Origin: Conus ventricosus
Taxonomy: Eukaryota; Mollusca; Gastropoda; Neogastropoda; Conidae
NCBI GenBank assembly: GCA_018398815.1
Contig: CM031607.1
Span: forward strand, 82,087,471-82,151,470
Direction: 5' to 3'
Length of the DNA: 64,000 nucleotides
Part shown: piece by piece, positions 12,517 through 25,493 of the stretch
How positions within the stretch are numbered: position 1 is the stretch's first letter
Layout of the letters: every line of letters begins with the position of its first letter
Notes under the pieces: generated by a model
What the model saw: the letters and a program-made list of their open reading frames with translations, nothing else
Database searches by the model: none
What the model was told of the DNA's origin: nothing
Translations under genes and position numbers: made by a program

Positions 12517-12960
12517 ACACATAACATCTTGCACACACGTACAATCTCATCAATGACTTTTGGAAGAGAAGGCCTCTGTAATACGAATGACATGTATACA
12601 CATAATATGTGCCAAAACAATTAAAACATGAATGGATATCTGATTTATTGACATATCAATTGACGTGGGAAATGACCGAATGTGGCGCTAGCGTGCAGCT
12701 CTTTAGTTCCCTCTATTCAGGTAGGCAGCCCATCATCTACAGGAAAATTTTAATTGCAAATAATAAACAAGTGGGGTAACGTTTGCTCCCATAAGAAAAC
12801 CTAACACAGAGCAACTTTTATTCAAGACTGGCACAGCCTTTTAAACTTGAATAAAGTCAGACAAATTCACACATAGACGAACAATCTAATAGTGGGGGAA
12901 AAACCAAGCGCAGGCCAACAACTCTGGGACTCAAACCGATGATAGGCACTACATAAGTAC
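12517..12960 (+). mobile_element. SINE fragment (3' part), interrupted
   Basis: Matches the SINE at 26192-26715 from 'cataacatcttgcacacacgt' through 'caggtaggcagccc' to 'attgcaaataat', then is interrupted at 12764-12923 and resumes with 'tctgggactcaaaccgatga taggcactacataagta', equivalent to the SINE tail. The tRNA-like head is missing. Confidence 0.75.
12764..12923 (-). repeat. Fragment of hammerhead repeat family 1
   Basis: About 160 bp matching the minus-orientation unit of the 15.9-19.1 kb array, from 'aaacaagtgggg' to 'gcaggccaacaact'. It contains the paired 'cttttattcaagactggcac' segment but not the ribozyme. It sits inside a SINE copy. Confidence 0.8.
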
Positions 12961-12966
12961 ATTTCC

Positions 12967-13203
<237 letters not shown>

Positions 13204-15445
13204 CCCACATTATTAGACAATTAGTGTACTGGCACAATGATGCAATGTGCTTCACCTGCAAAGAGAGATTTCATGTGGTGTATGACACGGTAATGCAGTT
13301 GCATTACCACGACGTCGCACTATTTCCTTTTGACAATCCAGTGTTTGCATTTCATTCATGACTAAATCGATTGCTGTTGCAACCTTAGCAATGGTTCACT
13401 ATATGTGGACATCATTCAAGCCAGCACGCCGAACATCTGTTGGGATTTAGCGTGAGGTTTCTGCTTAATTGGCGGGATCATAAATATTGAGTAAATAAAC
13501 ATTTAGGGCATAATGCTATCAGCTCCTGTATTCTATCTATTCATTCATTGGCTCATGATTGGTGCTTCTTTTGCAGCACCCGCATGTCACGGCAAGTTAA
13601 GCTGCTACTATATCATGTCATTCGCTACGTTCATGTGTATGTTCATGTGTTAGATATCGCAAACTGAAACAGTTGATTTTATTGGGTAATAATGAATCTT
13701 GAACCTTAGAATTCAATCATTGTACATACCTCTATTGATTAGCCATGATCAGTTTGCAAGGATTGCAAGTTAGACATCGTCAAAGCAGATAAAACTCGGT
13801 CATGTTAAATCCATGAGCCTCACTTATTTCGAGATTCACGCCTTGCACACCGTCCACAGGCTCAGTGGTCTGCTATATTGCTGGAAAATTGTCTCCTATT
13901 CACGCTAAGCTTAAACATGCAACAAAGTACACACACGAGCAAAGTTTGTTTGTTTGTTTTTTGCTTTTTTTGGAGATAGGTTGTTATTTTGGTATCTATA
14001 ACCACATGAAAGAGCGTTGGAGTTCTTTTGCGGCAGAAGGACTTCAAAAGGAACATTCTAGTCGATGTCGAAAACATGTAACATTTATACTCCTTTTGCT
14101 CTTGAGATTCTATGAGTAACACAGTGACTGTACATCAGATGGCTGTGTGTATGTGTGTGAGGGAACCAAGATGGTGGTCAATAGTGCAATAAGCCGCGGC
14201 TTTTGGAGAGACTCTGGTCGCATAGACAGCTGGACTGTGAAGTCGAATAACTATCACGTTTAATGAACTACAGTCATTAATTTGCTTATTTAACTGGCTG
14301 TGTAGTCACCCACGAAACAACCACGGTCAGTAGACGTCACAGTAGCTAGACAAACGATCAACGAACGTCTTTCTATTAAACTGGGTCCTGAAAGATCCAG
14401 GATCCGTGGCTTCTGACAGGCGTGTACACATCTTGGTGCATGTCCAACGCTCAGTGAAACAGACGTTACATTTGATCTCCTTGCATGAAAACTGATTTTA
14501 AAAGTTCTTTCAGATCTTAGTTTATTTTCATTCTATATTCTCTTCTCATTGGGATCTGTCTGGTTTGAACGTTAGATAAGATTGATTGTGTAGTCTGTGT
14601 AATCATGCCTACTCAAAACTTGGTGATTAAAAAAAAAACAACCAAACAAACCAAAACCTTTTACATCTCTTGTTTGCTGTGACGCATTAGAGACAGACCC
14701 GTGTCCTCGCCATTCTCTGTATTTGCTGTGGGTTGATCGCCAGTTCAATAGTGTAACTGGTTGTCACATGATCGGTCACCTTGTGAGTTTAGTGGCCTGA
14801 CCTTGTTTGTTGCCATTACTCAAGCACTGAGCGTCGCTCTGTGATACCTAGTCGTTTGACGTTGGATCTGACCTGTCGTCTTCACTCACTCAAGCTGGGT
14901 GTGTTTATGTTGGGAATGATACCCAAGGAAAGAAAGACATAGGAAACAGAACAGGTTAACGTACTGTTTTTTTTTTTAAATTGCCGGTCCTCTTAACGGA
15001 AAGCTACATAAATTAAAGAACTAATTGTCAAAAGCAAATGTGTCATTGTTGAGTTGAAAGAGACTTGGGTGTATGCGAAAGGCGAGTATGCTTACCTTAC
15101 TGCTAACTCCAGCTTGGTATAATATCCGATCATTCCCCCACTCGAGTTCTAGAGGAGGCGGGTTGCTTTGTGTTTTTTTCAACTGCTATTTCTATGAAAC
15201 ATCTACATTTTTCATCATTTTAATGCATGGAACTGAAAATTGCGTTTCAAAATATTTTTGTTTGTTTGGTATTTTTTGTACCAACTACTCCAAGAAAAAT
15301 AAATGAGCATTATTTTTTCCAGCAATTTCCTAAACAGTTGCTTACATACACAAATGTGTAATCCCACGTGCCATTTTTCAGTGACTTTAATTTTGCCGTC
15401 TGTCAGACAAGCATACATTTTTCTGTATCCTATCTGTTGTTGGAC
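13204..15445. other. Intergenic or intronic unique sequence
   Basis: No family-level coding match, RNA gene or repeat recognised. Several short open frames occur on both strands (for example 13862-14122), but none shows domain motifs or paired splice signals. Confidence 0.4.
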
Positions 15446-15451
15446 CTCTAC

Positions 15452-15773
15452 CTCCTGGCTGTTGTAAACTCCAAGACCGCAGGGTTGTGGACATGTTTGT
15501 CTTCAAGTTTGACATTAGAAACTTTGCAGAGATCACAGGAGGACCACATTCCAAACTTGGCTTTCTGGACCTTGTTGATGTTTATACCGGGAGACCCTGA
15601 AAGATTTTTGAAGACCACACTCCTCCAGTAACCCGAGATCACCCGTGTACCCCGTGGATGTCTGACAAGCTGAGAAAGGTGCGCCATCAATACAGGCGTG
15701 CTGAGCGGCAGTGGAGCAAGACACACCTCACAGTCCTCAGCCAGCATCGCCAAACTCAGTTCCATCACTTCAG
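15452..15773 (-). CDS. Candidate exon, unrecognised protein
   Basis: A 322-nt open segment on the minus strand is framed by a T-rich acceptor (ttctttAG at 15775-15774) and a good donor (GAG|GTAGAG at 15452/15451). The reading contains EDCEVCLAPLPLST, RVISGYWRSVVFKNL and KAKFGMWSSCDLC: four cysteines, Trp and Gly-Tyr-Trp clusters, and no low-complexity sequence, which fits an extracellular domain. The entry phase (needs one base from the preceding exon) fits the exit phase of the lectin exon at 36 kb. I do not recognise the family; a divergent lectin-like module is possible. The other direction on the plus strand is also open but less protein-like. Confidence 0.5.
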
Positions 15774-15875
15774 CTAAAGAACCTTTTAATCTTTTAAATT
15801 ATTTACTGGCAAAAATAAGGTAACTCATTTTTCCAGGAAATGTTTCTTGTTTTGATCTTCTAAAGCTTTTTAACG

Positions 15876-16728
15876 AAGGAAACCTAACACAGAGTAACTT
15901 TTATTCAAGAGTGGCACAGCCTTTTAAACTTGAATAAAGTCAGACAAATACATAGACGAACAATCTAATAGTGGGGGGAAAAACAAGCGCAGGGCAACAA
16001 CTGAACTGTCTGGCAAAGATTTGGACTTGAGGGGAGGGGAGAGGGGAGGGGAGTTTGAAGATGGAGAAACTGGGAAAATGAAATTAAAAAAAAAATGTTA
16101 CAGATATGAAAACTCTTCTCTAGCTGCAAAAGGGAACCATCGCAATCCCTTTTGAAGGCAGATATATGTGTATTGCCTTCTCCGAGGCCTTTCGCCCGCT
16201 GGATCGGGACTCATCAGGGAGACAGGGCTGGTTGTGTCTGCGCTCCCGGCGTCAAATAGAGACACACCACAGTCCATAATACTGTGGTGTTCTCACCACC
16301 ATGGGTGCAAAAAGAATCCAATAGCACCCCAGAGCAGCCAGCGAAGAGTAGTAAATGCAACCAAACGAAAGTGTGGGGAGGAAAAAAAGTTGCTATAAAA
16401 CTAAAGACATTATGCAAATGATATATAATGTAGGGGACAGTCTTTGAGCCTACGCCTGAGGATCCACCCAAAGATGCAAGGGAGATCAAAAGACAAACAC
16501 ACAGACGAACAGAAACAAATACAAATAACATCAATTTAATCAAAGCAAAATCGGAAATGAAATGAGGTAGGGAACAGTAAACGATAAACAGTAAACAAGT
16601 GGGGTATGTTTTGCTCCCATAAGGAAACATAACACAGCGTAACTTTTATTCAAGACTGGCACAGCCTTTTAAACTTGAATAAAGTCAGACAAATACATAG
16701 ACGAACAATCTAATAGTGGGGGAAAAAA
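15876..16728 (-). repeat. Hammerhead repeat family 1, minus arm
   Basis: About 853 bp, slightly more than one monomer, in inverse orientation to the three following units. Outer border 'aaggaaacctaacacag', inner border 'gtgggggaaaaaa', where it abuts the plus arm head to head. Contains one ribozyme at 16175-16228. Confidence 0.9.
16175..16228 (-). ncRNA. Type I hammerhead ribozyme (family 1, copy 1)
   Basis: Reverse strand shows the full conserved core CTGATGA ... CGAAA. Stem I pairs TCTCC with GGAGA and, past an internal loop CTG/A, GCC with GGC. Stem II is GTCC/GGGC (one G-U pair) closing a loop that can add one further G-C pair. Stem III is only AGGCCT, self-complementary, so it would work best as a dimer. 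Predicted cleavage follows the C of CCTC, between 16184 and 16183. Known self-cleaving motifs of this minimal type occur in retrozymes and Penelope-like elements. Confidence 0.85.
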
Positions 16729-17209
16729 CGTCTATGTTCGTCTGTGTATTTGTCTGACTTTATTCAGTTTAAAAGGCTGTGCCAGTCTTGAATAAAAGTT
16801 ACTCTGTGTTAGGTTTCCTTATGGGAGCAAAATATACTCGTCTTGTTTACTGTTTATCGTTTACTGTTCCCTACCTCATTTCATTTCCGATTTGCTTTGA
16901 TTAATTGAGGTTATTTGTATTTGTTTCTGTTCGTCTGTGTGTTTGTCTTTTGATCTCCCTTGCATCTTTGGGTGGATCCTCAGGCGTAGGCTCAAAGACT
17001 GTCCCTACATTTTATTATTATTGCATAATGTCTTTAGTTTTATAGCAACTTTTTTTCCTCCCCACACTTTCGTTGGTTGCATTTACTACTCTTCGCTGGC
17101 TGCTCTGGGGGTGCTATTGGATTCTTTTTTGCACCATGGTGGTGAGAACACCACAGTATTATGGACTGTGGTGTGTCTCTATTTGACGCCGGGAGCGCAG
17201 ACACAACCA

Positions 17210-17261
17210 GCCCTGTCTCCCTGATGAGTCCGATCCAGCGGGCGAAAGGCCTCGGAGAGGC
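17210..17261 (+). ncRNA. Type I hammerhead ribozyme (family 1, copy 2)
   Basis: Same core, CTGATGA at 17221-17227 and CGAAA at 17243-17247, cleavage after 17253. This copy has one C fewer in stem II, giving a perfect 5-bp stem GTCCG/CGGGC with loop ATCCAG. Stem I: TCTCC (17216-17220) with GGAGA (17254-17258), and GCC with GGC. Confidence 0.88.
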
Positions 17262-17934
17262 AATACAAATATATCTGCCTTCAAAGGGATTGCGATGGTT
17301 CCCTTTGCAGCTAGAGAAGAGTTTTCATATCTGTAACATTTTTTTTATAATAAAATTTCAATTTTCCCAGTTTCTCCATCTCAAACTCCCCTCCCCTCTC
17401 CCCTCCCCTCAAGACCAAATCTTTGCCAGACAGTTCAGTTGTTGGCCTGCGCTTGTTTCTTCCCCCACTATTAGATTGTTCGTCTATGTATTGTCTGACT
17501 TTATTCAAGTTTAAAGGGCTGTGCCAGTCTTGAATAAAAGTTACGCTGTGTTAGGTTTCCTTATGGGAGCAAAACATACCCCACTTGTTTACTGTTCCTA
17601 CCTCATTTCATTTCCGATTTTGCTTTGATTAAATTGAGGTTATTTGTATTTGTTTCTGTTCGTCTGTGTGTTTGTCTTTTGATCTCCCTTGCATCTTTGG
17701 GTGGAACCTCAGGCGTTAGACTGTCCCCTACATTTTATATTATTTGCATAATGTCTCTAGTTTTATAGCAACTTTTTTCCTCCCCACACTTTCGTTTGGT
17801 TGCATTTACTACTCTTCGCTGGCTGCTCTGGGGGTGCTATTTGGATTCTTTTTTGCACCCATGGTGGTGAGAACACCCCAGTATTATGGACTGTGGTGTG
17901 TCTCTATTTGACGCCGGGAGCGCAGACACAACCA

Positions 17935-17987
17935 GCCTGTCTCCCTGATGAGTCCCGATCCAGCGGGCGAAAGGCCTCGGAGAAGGC
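17935..17987 (+). ncRNA. Type I hammerhead ribozyme (family 1, copy 3)
   Basis: CTGATGA at 17945-17951, CGAAA at 17968-17972, cleavage after 17978. Same stems as copy 1; 725 bases from the preceding cleavage site. Confidence 0.88.
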
Positions 17988-18659
17988 AATACAAATATAT
18001 CTGCCTTCAAAAGGGGTTGCGATGGTTCCCTTATGCAGCTAGAGAAGAGTTTCATATCTGTAACATTTTTTTTTTTATAAATTTCATTTTCCCAGTTTCT
18101 CCATCTTCAAACTCCCCTCCCCTCTCCCCTCCCCTCAAGACCAAATCTTTGCCAGACAGTTCAGTTGTTGGCCTGCGCTTGTTTCTTCCCCCACTATTAG
18201 ATTGTTCGTCTATGTATTTGTCTGACTTTATTCAAGTTTAAAGGGCTGTGCCAGTCTTGAATAAAAGTTACTCTGTGTTAGGTTTCCTTATGGGAGCAAA
18301 ACATACCCCATTGTTTACTGTTCCCTACCTCATTTCATTTCCGATTTTGCTTTGATTAAATTGAGGTTATTTGTATTTGTTTCTGTTCGTCTGTGTGTTT
18401 GTCTTTTGATCTCCCTTGCATCTTTGGGTGGAACCTCAGGCGTAGACTGTCCCCTACATTTTATATTATTTGCATAATGTCTCTAGTTTTATAGCAACTT
18501 TTTTCCTCCCCACACTTTCGTTTGGTTGCATTTACTACTCTTCGCTGGCTGCTCTGGGGGTGCTATTGGATTCTTTTTTGCACCCATGGTGGTGAGAACA
18601 CCACAGTATTATGGACTGTGGTGTGTCTCTATTTGACGCCGGGAGCGCAGACACAACCA

Positions 18660-18713
18660 GCCCTGTCTCCCTGATGAGTCCCGATCCAGCGGGCGAAAGG
18701 CCTCGGAGAAGGC
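18660..18713 (+). ncRNA. Type I hammerhead ribozyme (family 1, copy 4)
   Basis: CTGATGA at 18671-18677, CGAAA at 18694-18698, cleavage after 18704, 726 bases from copy 3. Confidence 0.88.
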
Positions 18714-19086
18714 AATACAAATATATCTGCCTTCAAAAGGGATTGCGATGGTTCCCTTATGCAGTTAGAGAAGAGTTTTCATATCTGTAACATTTTTTTT
18801 TAATTTCATTTTCCCAGTTTCTCCATCTTCAAACTCCCCTCCCCTCTCCCCTCCCCTCAAGTCCAAATCTTTGCCAGACAGTTCAGTTGTTGGCCTGCGC
18901 TTGTTTTTTCCCCCACTATTAGATTGTTCGTCTATGTATTTGTCTGACTTTATTCAAGTTTAAAAGGCTGTGCCACTCTTGAATAAAAGTTACTCTGTGT
19001 TAGGTTTCCTTATGGGAACAAAACATACCCCACTTGTTTACTGTTTATCGTTTACTGTTCCCTACCTCATTTCATTTCCGATTTTT

Positions 19087-19735
19087 AAGTTATTTCTTTT
19101 CCTCTGAAAAGACCAGGCCACTCCAAATGCTTCAGACTAGCAATCATGTGAATCTCCTATTTTTACTTCACATAAAAAAGCAGTCCTTCTTGATTTGTAA
19201 GAGCCACTGAGAAGGAAATTTATGACTCGTTATGCAGTCTTCTACTGAAAGCTTTACTTTATATCCCATTCTTACTTTTCTCTTGCATTTTAAAACTTGA
19301 TCCCTTTTTCCTGATACTGTCAATACATATCTCTCTGAAAGCACTCAATTCAAACGAGCAGTTATGACATCACTGTTGAAAAGCATGGCCTTGACTAGAA
19401 TGAATTAGAAGAAAAAAACAACAGACAGAGTCCTTTGTCAAATCTGTCATTTATTTCAAGGTACTTAAGAAGATCGCATTGAAACATTCTGGAGACATTT
19501 TTAGATTACTGTCTTTGTACATTTGGTCAGTCTACTTATAGGAGGGATTACAGCACAGAGTCTTTTGTGCTGAATGTGCTGGGAACACTGCTGACTAAGG
19601 TAAACAGGAAATTCATCTCCACAAAACTCCACTCCCTTTGTGGGGCAGATGGGATTAATACTTGCTTGCCTATACAGGGAGCGTCCGCAGGAGTGTCAGC
19701 CTGTGTACGCAGAAGAAGAAGAAGAAGAAGAAGAA
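19087..19735. other. Unannotated spacer
   Basis: No recognisable feature apart from a short (AGA)n run at 19710-19735. Confidence 0.4.
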
Positions 19736-19737
19736 GA

Positions 19738-20250
19738 TCTCCATTATTGCTCTCCTTGGCCTCAGTGCAGCATTCGACACACTGGAATATCAATTCTTTT
19801 GAGAAGCTTGAAAAGCCACTTTACTGGTTTGTGTCATGCATCGCTGGTGGTTGTCAGTCCATTGCCATTGACAATGGTATTTCTGCACAAAATTCTCTTA
19901 TCTGTGGTGTTCCTCAGGGCTAAGTGATGGGACCTGCGTTGTTCCTGTTTTATCACCTTTTTTCAGAGATTATTTGAGTGCATGGCAGACGAACCGAGTT
20001 GTAAAACAGCGCACCATATGTTGAGTTTTGTGATGTTCTGTGTATTATTGAGCTACGAACTGACAATGCTAGTTTCCGGATAAACAGCAGTAAGCTCATG
20101 TTAAATACTGACAGAACACAGATGACGCTTGTTGACACCCACTTGCGAATCAAGCAGGCAGGCGAGAATTAAGTAAACTTTGGAAGTGCTAATACCAGTC
20201 TTAACACGACAGTTAAATATTTTGTAGTCAGACTTCGCGAGACACTTTCA
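19738..20250 (+). pseudogene. CR1/L2-like LINE reverse transcriptase fragment
   Basis: Readable RT blocks in order: LSAAFDTLEYQFF near 19760, a stop, then QSIAIDNG, LICGVPQG near 19900 followed by VMGPALF after a stop, then LMLNTDRTQMTL near 20100 and a Leu/Ser-Met loop (RETLSMQDQI) near 20240. The order is that of RT fingers and palm in CR1/L2-group LINEs. The YADD box is not legible. Stops and frame shifts make it a pseudogene. Microsatellites and a SINE follow where its 3' part would continue. Confidence 0.7.
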
Positions 20251-20257
20251 ATGCAAG

Positions 20258-20262
20258 ATCAG

Positions 20263-20318
<56 letters not shown>

Positions 20319-20341
20319 CATCATTCTTCTTCTTCTTTTAA

Positions 20342-20405
<64 letters not shown>

Positions 20406-20431
20406 GTTGTTGTTGTTGTTGTTATTGTTGC

Positions 20432-20468
<37 letters not shown>

Positions 20469-20472
20469 GCAA
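20258..20472. repeat. (TTA)n/(TTC)n/(TTG)n microsatellite
   Basis: About 210 bp of TTA then TTG triplets, lying within the LINE fragment. Confidence 0.95.
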
Positions 20473-20764
20473 TTGTTGTTAGTAAAACTATTGTACGATT
20501 ATCAAGTTTCTACATGTAGTCAGAAAAGTCTTTTACACATTCCCTGGATATTTTAAGGACATCTGAAAGTGTCAGACTCTGTATGTTGTTTTAATAGACT
20601 AGCTCAAACAACATCTTCTGACTTGAGCTCGGCTTACAGTGCAGAAAGGCTGGTTGTCAAAGATACTTCTAGAACTCCATGAAATATCATAAAAGAATAG
20701 CAAAACATAGATATCATCTGATTTCTTCTTATAAACAGACAAAAGTTACTTATTTGAATCACAG

Positions 20765-20845
20765 CCTTGTTGCCGGCTTGTGGATGGAATGGTTGTAGGT
20801 TTGAAGCTTTCTGTCGACTATCTATCTATCCATTTATCTATCCAT

Positions 20846-20911
<66 letters not shown>

Positions 20912-21252
20912 CTCTCTCTATCTGTCTGTCTGTATATAGATCTATATGTTTGTATGTCTATATATCTGTTTGTCTGTCCGTCTGTCTGCCTGCCTATCTA
21001 TGATTTCCTGGCCTCACATTCTCATCAGTTTAGCCGAGTGTGCTATGGGTTCAGACAGGAACACTGGAACCAAATTGTCGATAGATGCATTTGTGAATGA
21101 TGATGCTCATGTTTCTTTTATCAATACTGCACGTGTCTGTATTTCACGAGGTTGGTTGAACCATGGATATATCATGAAAGCAAGTGTAGAGTACAACCCT
21201 TTCTGTTAGTCTTTGACTAAAATGAAACTCGATAGCATCATCATCATCATGA
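20765..21252 (+). mobile_element. SINE copy (second family) expanded by tetranucleotide repeat
   Basis: From 'ggatggaatggttgtaggtt' (B-box-like remnant) through 21252 it aligns with the SINE at 32713-33060: 'ttcctggcctcacattctca', 'tgtctgtatttcacgaggtt', 'ggatatatcatgaaagcaag' and the 'gatagcatcatcatcat' end. A (TATC)n and TGTC-rich block at 20816-20995 sits between head and body. Confidence 0.7.
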
Positions 21253-22075
21253 GCGTGTATCCTGGGGTAAGAAAAAAGAAAGAAAGGGAAGTGACTGACT
21301 AACTGACTGACTGACTGAATGAATGAATAAAATTAATGAGGTTTTCTGGCCTTCGTACTTTGCTCTTATATTGGCCTATATTTCAGTTATTTATATGCCC
21401 ATGCCCTTAAATATTAATATAAAACATTGATACTCCTGTATTCATAAACTGTCATTGGATAGAAGTTGGAGCGTTTCTAAATTATGACACAAGGTCTCAG
21501 TGGCCTAAAGAAATGTACCAAAAGCCCAAGTTGAGTAAGAAATCTTTTTGTTTGAGAATTCACAGAAAACGGTTTTATAATATATGATTTCTTGTAACGT
21601 ATTCTTCAGGACTTCGCCCAAATTCTGGGTGGCGTGTTATGTATCGATGGTTAAAGGAACATTTCCATGACCAAAAAAGTATTAACATGGGCAGAATTAT
21701 AAGCTAGTCCTCGTACACTTTTACCTACCATAATCATGAAGAGCGGGGTAATTTGTTTCCAGAGATAACTTTTTGAGCAAAGTGAGTGAACAGCAGTAAA
21801 AGGGGATTGTTTATCAGCTGAAAGATGGTACATGTCTAGGAGACCAGACTGGTCAGTGCTGTGGAAGGTAGAAATGCATTATGAAGGAGCATACTTCTAG
21901 TAGATGATCTGTTAGTGCAGGCACGCGAAATATCAAGGCAAAGGCAAAGCAAGAACTAACACACTGCAAAGGATTATACCTCCAAGTTTTATTCACAAGA
22001 AGTGTTTAACACAGATGAATCTTTAAAGAGGATAGAAATCATACAGATTAAGACTTTCTTTAAAATTGGAATAAA
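21253..22075. other. Unannotated spacer
   Basis: Contains a short (GACT)n run near 21290-21330; otherwise nothing recognised. Confidence 0.4.
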
Positions 22076-22129
22076 AATGAAACGTCAGAAAAAGACATTA
22101 CCATCGCCTAACCTGAAAGCCGCAGCTTG

Positions 22130-23530
22130 AAGAGATGGAAAGAAGAGATGTCCACAAACTAGTCCTGCTAAAGAAGCTGGCAGGAACGACTTAGGGAGCA
22201 GACTCGTCTTCTCACCCAAGTCTGCACAGGAGCAGGCAAACCCACCATGGAGTATGCCTGAACCTCTTGGCGAACTGCTTCCAAAACAAACAAATCTAGG
22301 CTAGATAAAGTCGAAAATATGGGCATTTGAGGCATCCTCATAGCAATAAGGTTCACCCCAATCCATGAGATGGAGAAGATTGCCAACCTCGAGCCGCTAG
22401 GAAGAAGACATAACCTAAACGTCTGGAAGCAGGGTGAGAAACTGCGCCGCCTGCCCTAGCACCTCACCATCAAAGACTCACAGCCCACCAAGAACCGTCT
22501 CAAACGTCAAAGCCCCGACCACCAGTACAAAGCCCTGAGAGACCAATACATCGACATCCTTCAAGCAGAAGGTACAACCTGCAAAGATCTCATCATGCCT
22601 GACTGGATGCTTGATCAAGAGATGGAGGCCTTCCTCAGTCTCAGTGTTCCCGGATTCACCAACAGAGATCAGCTACCTCCAGTTCTCAAAGCCCTAGCTC
22701 AGATCACGATTGAAGATACATATACCCCCAACTCCTGGACCCATGTCTACACAAACGGATCCGCCGAGGAAGCCACATGCAACAGAGGCAGTGAGGTACA
22801 TGTCAGATTTCCTGATGGAGACTGCACAAACATTGCGGTCCCTGGGGGAAAATTCTGTATCAACTTCAGAGCTGAAGTCCTAGCCATCAAAGAAGCAGCA
22901 GACTTCCTCTCCTCCTGTGGAAGATCCCTCACTAACATCGCCATCTTCACTGATTCCATGTCCACCCTCCAGGCCCTCGACTCCCCAAATCCTCACCCTC
23001 TGATCCACTCCCTTAAGGCCTCCCTTGCTACTCTGACCAAAAACAAAGCTCTAACTACTCTCCAGTAGGTCCCCCCGCCCACACTGGCCTCCCTGGAAAT
23101 GGGCATGCTGACCAATTAGCAAAGGCTGGAAGCCAGCCCCCCAACCACATATGCGGAAGTTAAGTCACTCTCCTACATGGTACATTCATAGCTGACCGGA
23201 TTTAAATGAACCAAAGCTATGGGGCACACGAAGACCCCCATCCACACACTGGAGAGGAAACACCAAACAACAATTTTTCCTTGCTCACTGGGCATTGTGG
23301 TCTGTGCGCCCACCCTAAGAGGATAGGAGCCGCAGACTCAGCCCTGTGTTCTTGTGGACTGTGCCCTCAATGATGAAGGACGAGTGTGAGCCTGGCCAGA
23401 AGGGGCAGACCTCTCAACAAAACTCTGGGACGGCCAAGTTTGCCACCATCCTTGGAGTCTGGTGGAAGGAGAAGAAGATCAATTTAGTCTATCTGTTCTC
23501 TCCGTTTGTCTCATTAAAGTTTTGCATTGC
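22130..23530 (+). pseudogene. LINE ORF2 3' part with RNase H domain
   Basis: The 22135-22570 part reads as the RT-RNase H connector of a non-LTR element (RDVHKLVLLKKLAGT, ADSSLL, ENMGI) with several stops. From 22720 an RNase H domain is readable for 157 residues: HVYTNGSAEEATCN (the first Asp of YTDGS is Asn here), INFRAEVLAIKEAADFL with the catalytic Glu, and IFTDSMSTLQAL with the next Asp. It then stops at 23067, where an altered His block (PPTLASLEMG, Asp-like ADQLAKAG in another frame) follows. The replaced first Asp and stops show it is inactive. An 'cattaaagttttgcattgc' end near 23515 may be the 3' terminus. This belongs to the RNase H-bearing LINEs but differs from the copy at 5.2 kb. 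Confidence 0.8.
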
Positions 23531-23639
23531 CCTCATTGGTCATTTCTTGTATGGCTGATAAATGAAACATCTGTCTCTGCAAAACCAGCGGAACCGTTAC
23601 ACAGATTGTATGTCATCAGGCTTGAAACACGAATGCCAC

Positions 23640-23880
23640 GTCCCATTCCCTCCCACCCCCTTTCTTTTTTGTACTCCCAGTGGGAACGAAGAAATGCTGT
23701 CTATGTGTCTGTCTGTCTGTGTGTCTGTCCGTAGTCAAAATGTGCTCCACTCGCTCCAGGCAAAACCTCTGGTGCGATCTTTCTGAAAATTTGTAGGTAT
23801 ATTCATTAAGGGGCACATATGATGCCCAATGTTTTATTTCACCAGAATAGCCGTTGCTAAACGTTAATAATTTTTAAAAA
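23640..23880 (-). repeat. Inverted solo copy of the 145-bp-array element end
   Basis: Reads, in reverse, as the array unit core ('gatgcccaatgttttatttc', 'gatctttctgaaaatttgta'), the boundary 'gtgctccactcgctccaggc', a (TGTC)n tract in place of (CA)n, and the terminal unit with 'gtactcccagtgggaacgaa'. It shows that core unit, boundary, microsatellite and terminal unit travel together. Confidence 0.75.
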
Positions 23881-24259
23881 AATCAAATCTGACAAGGGGA
23901 ATAACCACTGCACTCTCGAGTTTTGTTTTTGTTTTTTGTTGTTGTTGTTTTTTTCCTTCCACTAGGTGAAAATTGTTTCCCTTCTTTGTCACTGTACTGG
24001 GAGTACGTTTATATGCTTTGCATCCTGTCTTTTCTTAAGGGAAGCGCTACCCCCCTGGCCTGTTTCTTAACTGTATTGCGACTCGAGCCTGACGTCGGAG
24101 TGCAAAGACTCTAAGGTTGTTTTGCCTTTTTCTGGGGAGAGGTCAACGCTGTATGATCACACCCTGCTCGCTATGATGCATAACTCTGTACGTGTTGTTT
24201 CCAGGTCAGTTATTTCAACAGGAACACAGCTGCAAACAAGCGAACCTTACCTCCTTCCC

Positions 24260-25365
<1,106 letters not shown>

Positions 25366-25420
<55 letters not shown>

Positions 25421-25424
25421 CTCT

Positions 25425-25491
<67 letters not shown>
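25366..25491. repeat. (TC)n microsatellite
   Basis: About 125 bp of TC with two interruptions. Confidence 0.97.

Positions 25492-25493
<2 letters not shown>

Larger units (their letters stand above)
16729..19086 (+). repeat. Hammerhead repeat family 1, plus arm: tandem monomers of about 726 bp
   Basis: Three successive 'cgtctatgta' starts at 17481, 18207 and 18929 give periods of 726 and 722 bp, and ribozyme cleavage sites at 17253, 17978 and 18704 give 725 and 726 bp. Units are near identical except for small indels. Each has 'gaataaaagtta', a GA/CT-rich block 'ctcccctcccctctcc' and one ribozyme. No protein of known family is encoded; open frames crossing the ribozyme differ in frame between copies. 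Confidence 0.95.

Noticed and set aside
21010..21060. CTCATCAG on the plus strand as another hammerhead core
   Set aside because: No CGAAA at suitable distance and no pairing stems; it is SINE body sequence.
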